A stretch of DNA of 15,417 bases, taken from contig JAIROD010000211.1 in the NCBI GenBank assembly GCA_031257725.1, positions 1 to 15,417 of the forward strand. The letters are read 5' to 3'. How positions within the stretch are numbered: the first letter of the stretch is position 1; each line of letters begins with the position of its first letter. Of this stretch, positions 14,208 through 15,417 are shown piece by piece. The stretch comes from Planctomycetaceae bacterium. Its GTDB lineage: Bacteria; Planctomycetota; Planctomycetia; Pirellulales; Thermoguttaceae. The position numbers and the translations under genes are program-made. The notes below the pieces were generated by a model. It was not told where the DNA came from. It made no database searches and saw nothing but the letters and a program-made list of their open reading frames with translations.

Positions 14208-14975
14208 TTAGAGTTCGAATCCGAGTTCCAGATCAAGGCGGGTTTCCTGCTTCAGTAAATCGGAAGGAACAAGAAAAACGTCCGAAAATGTTTGGCGAAT
14301 CATCGGTTCAACTTCTTCGACAGTGGAAATCGGATAATCCGCAAATTGCTTTTTTGCTTCAACCGTTTTTTCCGCAATCGTCCGAAGTGTTGAATGACGA
14401 ACACGACAGCAAGGTCGAAAATAAAATAGTTGCAACAAAATAAACGCGACAAAAATCAAAATAAATACAATTCCCGTAAATTTAAAAATTGGTATCAACA
14501 TAGGAAACACCCCACTCAACAGTCCTATTAAAATAGAATAACCAAAAAACATAAATAATAACAGTTTAATAAAAGAATTCCAATTATCAAAGAGTAATAG
14601 TCCCGGAAAATCGGCAAAAACTGCCGCCCAAACTTTTTTCTGTTCCCGAACCGGAACGAGTTGCCCAAACCGTTCTTCCGAATCAATCGTTTCCGGTATT
14701 CGATCCGTAAATGAACCAATGATGTTGCGTAAATGTTGTAATTCCTTTTCAACCGCTTGATCGTCATTCTTGTCGGCAAGAAATTCACGAACAGTAATTC
14801 GCCGTCCGACCAGACGTTGATAAAATTCAACGAGTTCCCCGTAAGTTTCAAAAACCGGACACGGCGGCTCTTCTTCATTCGACTCGATAACCGCAATCCG
14901 GTCAATCGCAAAAATCTGATCTAACTTGTCATCCAAATCAAAATAACTCCGACTAGTTTTTTTCGGTTGTTTCAT
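14208..14975 (-). CDS. membrane protein of unknown function with two transmembrane helices
   Basis: I do not recognise the family. From the ATG at 14973-14975 the protein has 255 residues. The N-terminal half (1 to about 135) is soluble and highly charged, with a possible helical segment EFYQRLVGRRITVREFLADK around 50-70. Two closely spaced hydrophobic segments at roughly 134-155 and 160-183 form a membrane hairpin, and a soluble C-terminal tail of about 70 residues follows. Both soluble parts would lie on the same side, probably the cytoplasm. The ATG is chosen over an upstream TTG (14999) because a good Shine-Dalgarno precedes the ATG. It may be co-oriented with lpxD, but 253 bases of repeat DNA separate them. 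Confidence 0.7.
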   Translation of the reverse strand: MKQPKKTSRSYFDLDDKLDQIFAIDRIAVIESNEEEPPCPVFETYGELVEFYQRLVGRRITVREFLADKNDDQAVEKELQHLRNIIGSFTDRIPETIDSEERFGQLVPVREQKKVWAAVFADFPGLLLFDNWNSFIKLLLFMFFGYSILIGLLSGVFPMLIPIFKFTGIVFILIFVAFILLQLFYFRPCCRVRHSTLRTIAEKTVEAKKQFADYPISTVEEVEPMIRQTFSDVFLVPSDLLKQETRLDLELGFEL

Positions 14976-14982
14976 ATTTCCG

Positions 14983-14993
14983 TCCTTTCTCCT
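14983..14993 (-). promoter_or_regulatory. ribosome binding site of the membrane protein gene
   Basis: On the minus strand AGGAGAAAGGA precedes the ATG; AAGGA (14983-14987) is seven bases from it. It is the clearest Shine-Dalgarno in the window and fixes the start at 14975 rather than the TTG at 14999. Confidence 0.75.
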
Positions 14994-15417
14994 CTCCAAG
15001 ATTATGCATGTACAATGAAAAATCCGTTTTGTTATCTACTACAAACGGTTAAAAAATATACCTTCGGGAATCTCTCCTCATTCTGAATTATTAGAAATTC
15101 CCAAAAAATGAAGGGTGGGACATGGGAATGAACATGAAAGGGGGAAACGAAAGGGAAAATGGAAAAAAGGACAAAACAAATTTTATCATAACAAAAAAAT
15201 AAATCTTGAAAAGTACCACGCAAAGGGGGAATTTTTAGAGATGCCCAATTATTAAAGATTCCCTAGTTACGTTCTTTTACCTAAAATTCGCATAACGTAG
15301 TGCTAAGTGTCCTAATTCCACTTGAATAACAGCCGCCCCCACCCTCCTTTTTTCCTTTTTAGCTCATTTTAACGACCCAACCACCTCAGTAGCCCGAATT
15401 GCCCCCCACAATCAACC
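14994..15417. other. right-hand non-coding region with repeat copies
   Basis: No supported gene. Two inverted copies of the GGGAATCTCTAATAATTC family lie at 15085-15102 (17 of 18 match) and 15247-15263 (16 of 17), with an additional GGGAATCTCT at 15066-15075. The 15264-15280 stretch TAGTTACGTTCTTTTAC matches 4698-4714 with one mismatch. The final 100 bases are C-rich on the plus strand with no recognisable reading frame. Confidence 0.55.

Noticed and set aside
14976..14999. TTG start adding 8 residues to the membrane protein
   Set aside because: This stretch contains the Shine-Dalgarno for the downstream ATG, so it is most likely untranslated.
15032..15223. 63-residue minus-strand open frame
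   Set aside because: The composition is Phe-rich, as expected from A-rich DNA read in reverse. It overlaps a repeat copy and has no ribosome binding site.

Overview
The window is a stretch of bacterial chromosome of low to moderate GC. It carries seven complete protein genes, a possible eighth entering from the left edge, and an unusually large amount of repeat-filled intergenic DNA (about a fifth of the window). The best guess at the source is a planctomycete of the Pirellulales type, possibly host- or gut-associated. This rests on the close resemblance of the GltX protein to planctomycetal glutamyl-tRNA synthetases as I remember them, on the N-terminal extension of PriA, on an lpxD gene (outer-membrane lipid A pathway), and on an AAA-ATPase-like/PD-(D/E)XK gene of a family that is abundant in gut bacteria. 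No rRNA or tRNA is available to confirm this.

Layout, left to right. A possible C-terminal gene fragment (+) and a repeat-rich gap face gltX (-). gltX and priA (+) are divergent and are separated by a MITE-like element built around a 30-bp perfect inverted repeat. An AAA-ATPase-like/PDDEXK_9-type gene (+) follows priA and converges on a 1000-residue stand-alone type III-like restriction helicase-nuclease (-). Between these two lies a symmetrical pair of REP-like hairpins, each followed by a T-tract on the appropriate strand. Upstream of the restriction gene come two adjacent near-perfect palindromes, then a 302-bp element with terminal inverted repeats. Next are a membrane-anchored trypsin-like protease (-), an 840-bp gap holding a large hairpin-rich inverted repeat, lpxD (-), and a two-helix membrane protein of unknown function (-). 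The last 440 bases hold only repeat copies.

How the genes relate. gltX, priA and lpxD are unrelated housekeeping functions (translation, replication restart, lipid A). The AAA/PD-(D/E)XK gene and the restriction gene form a small nuclease-bearing accessory segment. No DNA methyltransferase is present in the window to protect against the restriction enzyme. I see no multi-gene operon that would make a new system.

The most distinctive pattern is in the repeats. Several families recur across the window: GTAATATCTCAGTG-type ends, TGTCTATTTT-type ends, GTGAATATACTGTC-type ends, GGGAATCTCTAATAATTC, CAACGCGG...CCGTTAAC, GTCCC...GGGAC hairpins and CCGCCGGTT...AACCGGCGG hairpins. For gltX, the protease and lpxD, the stop codon falls at the very edge of one of these repeats.
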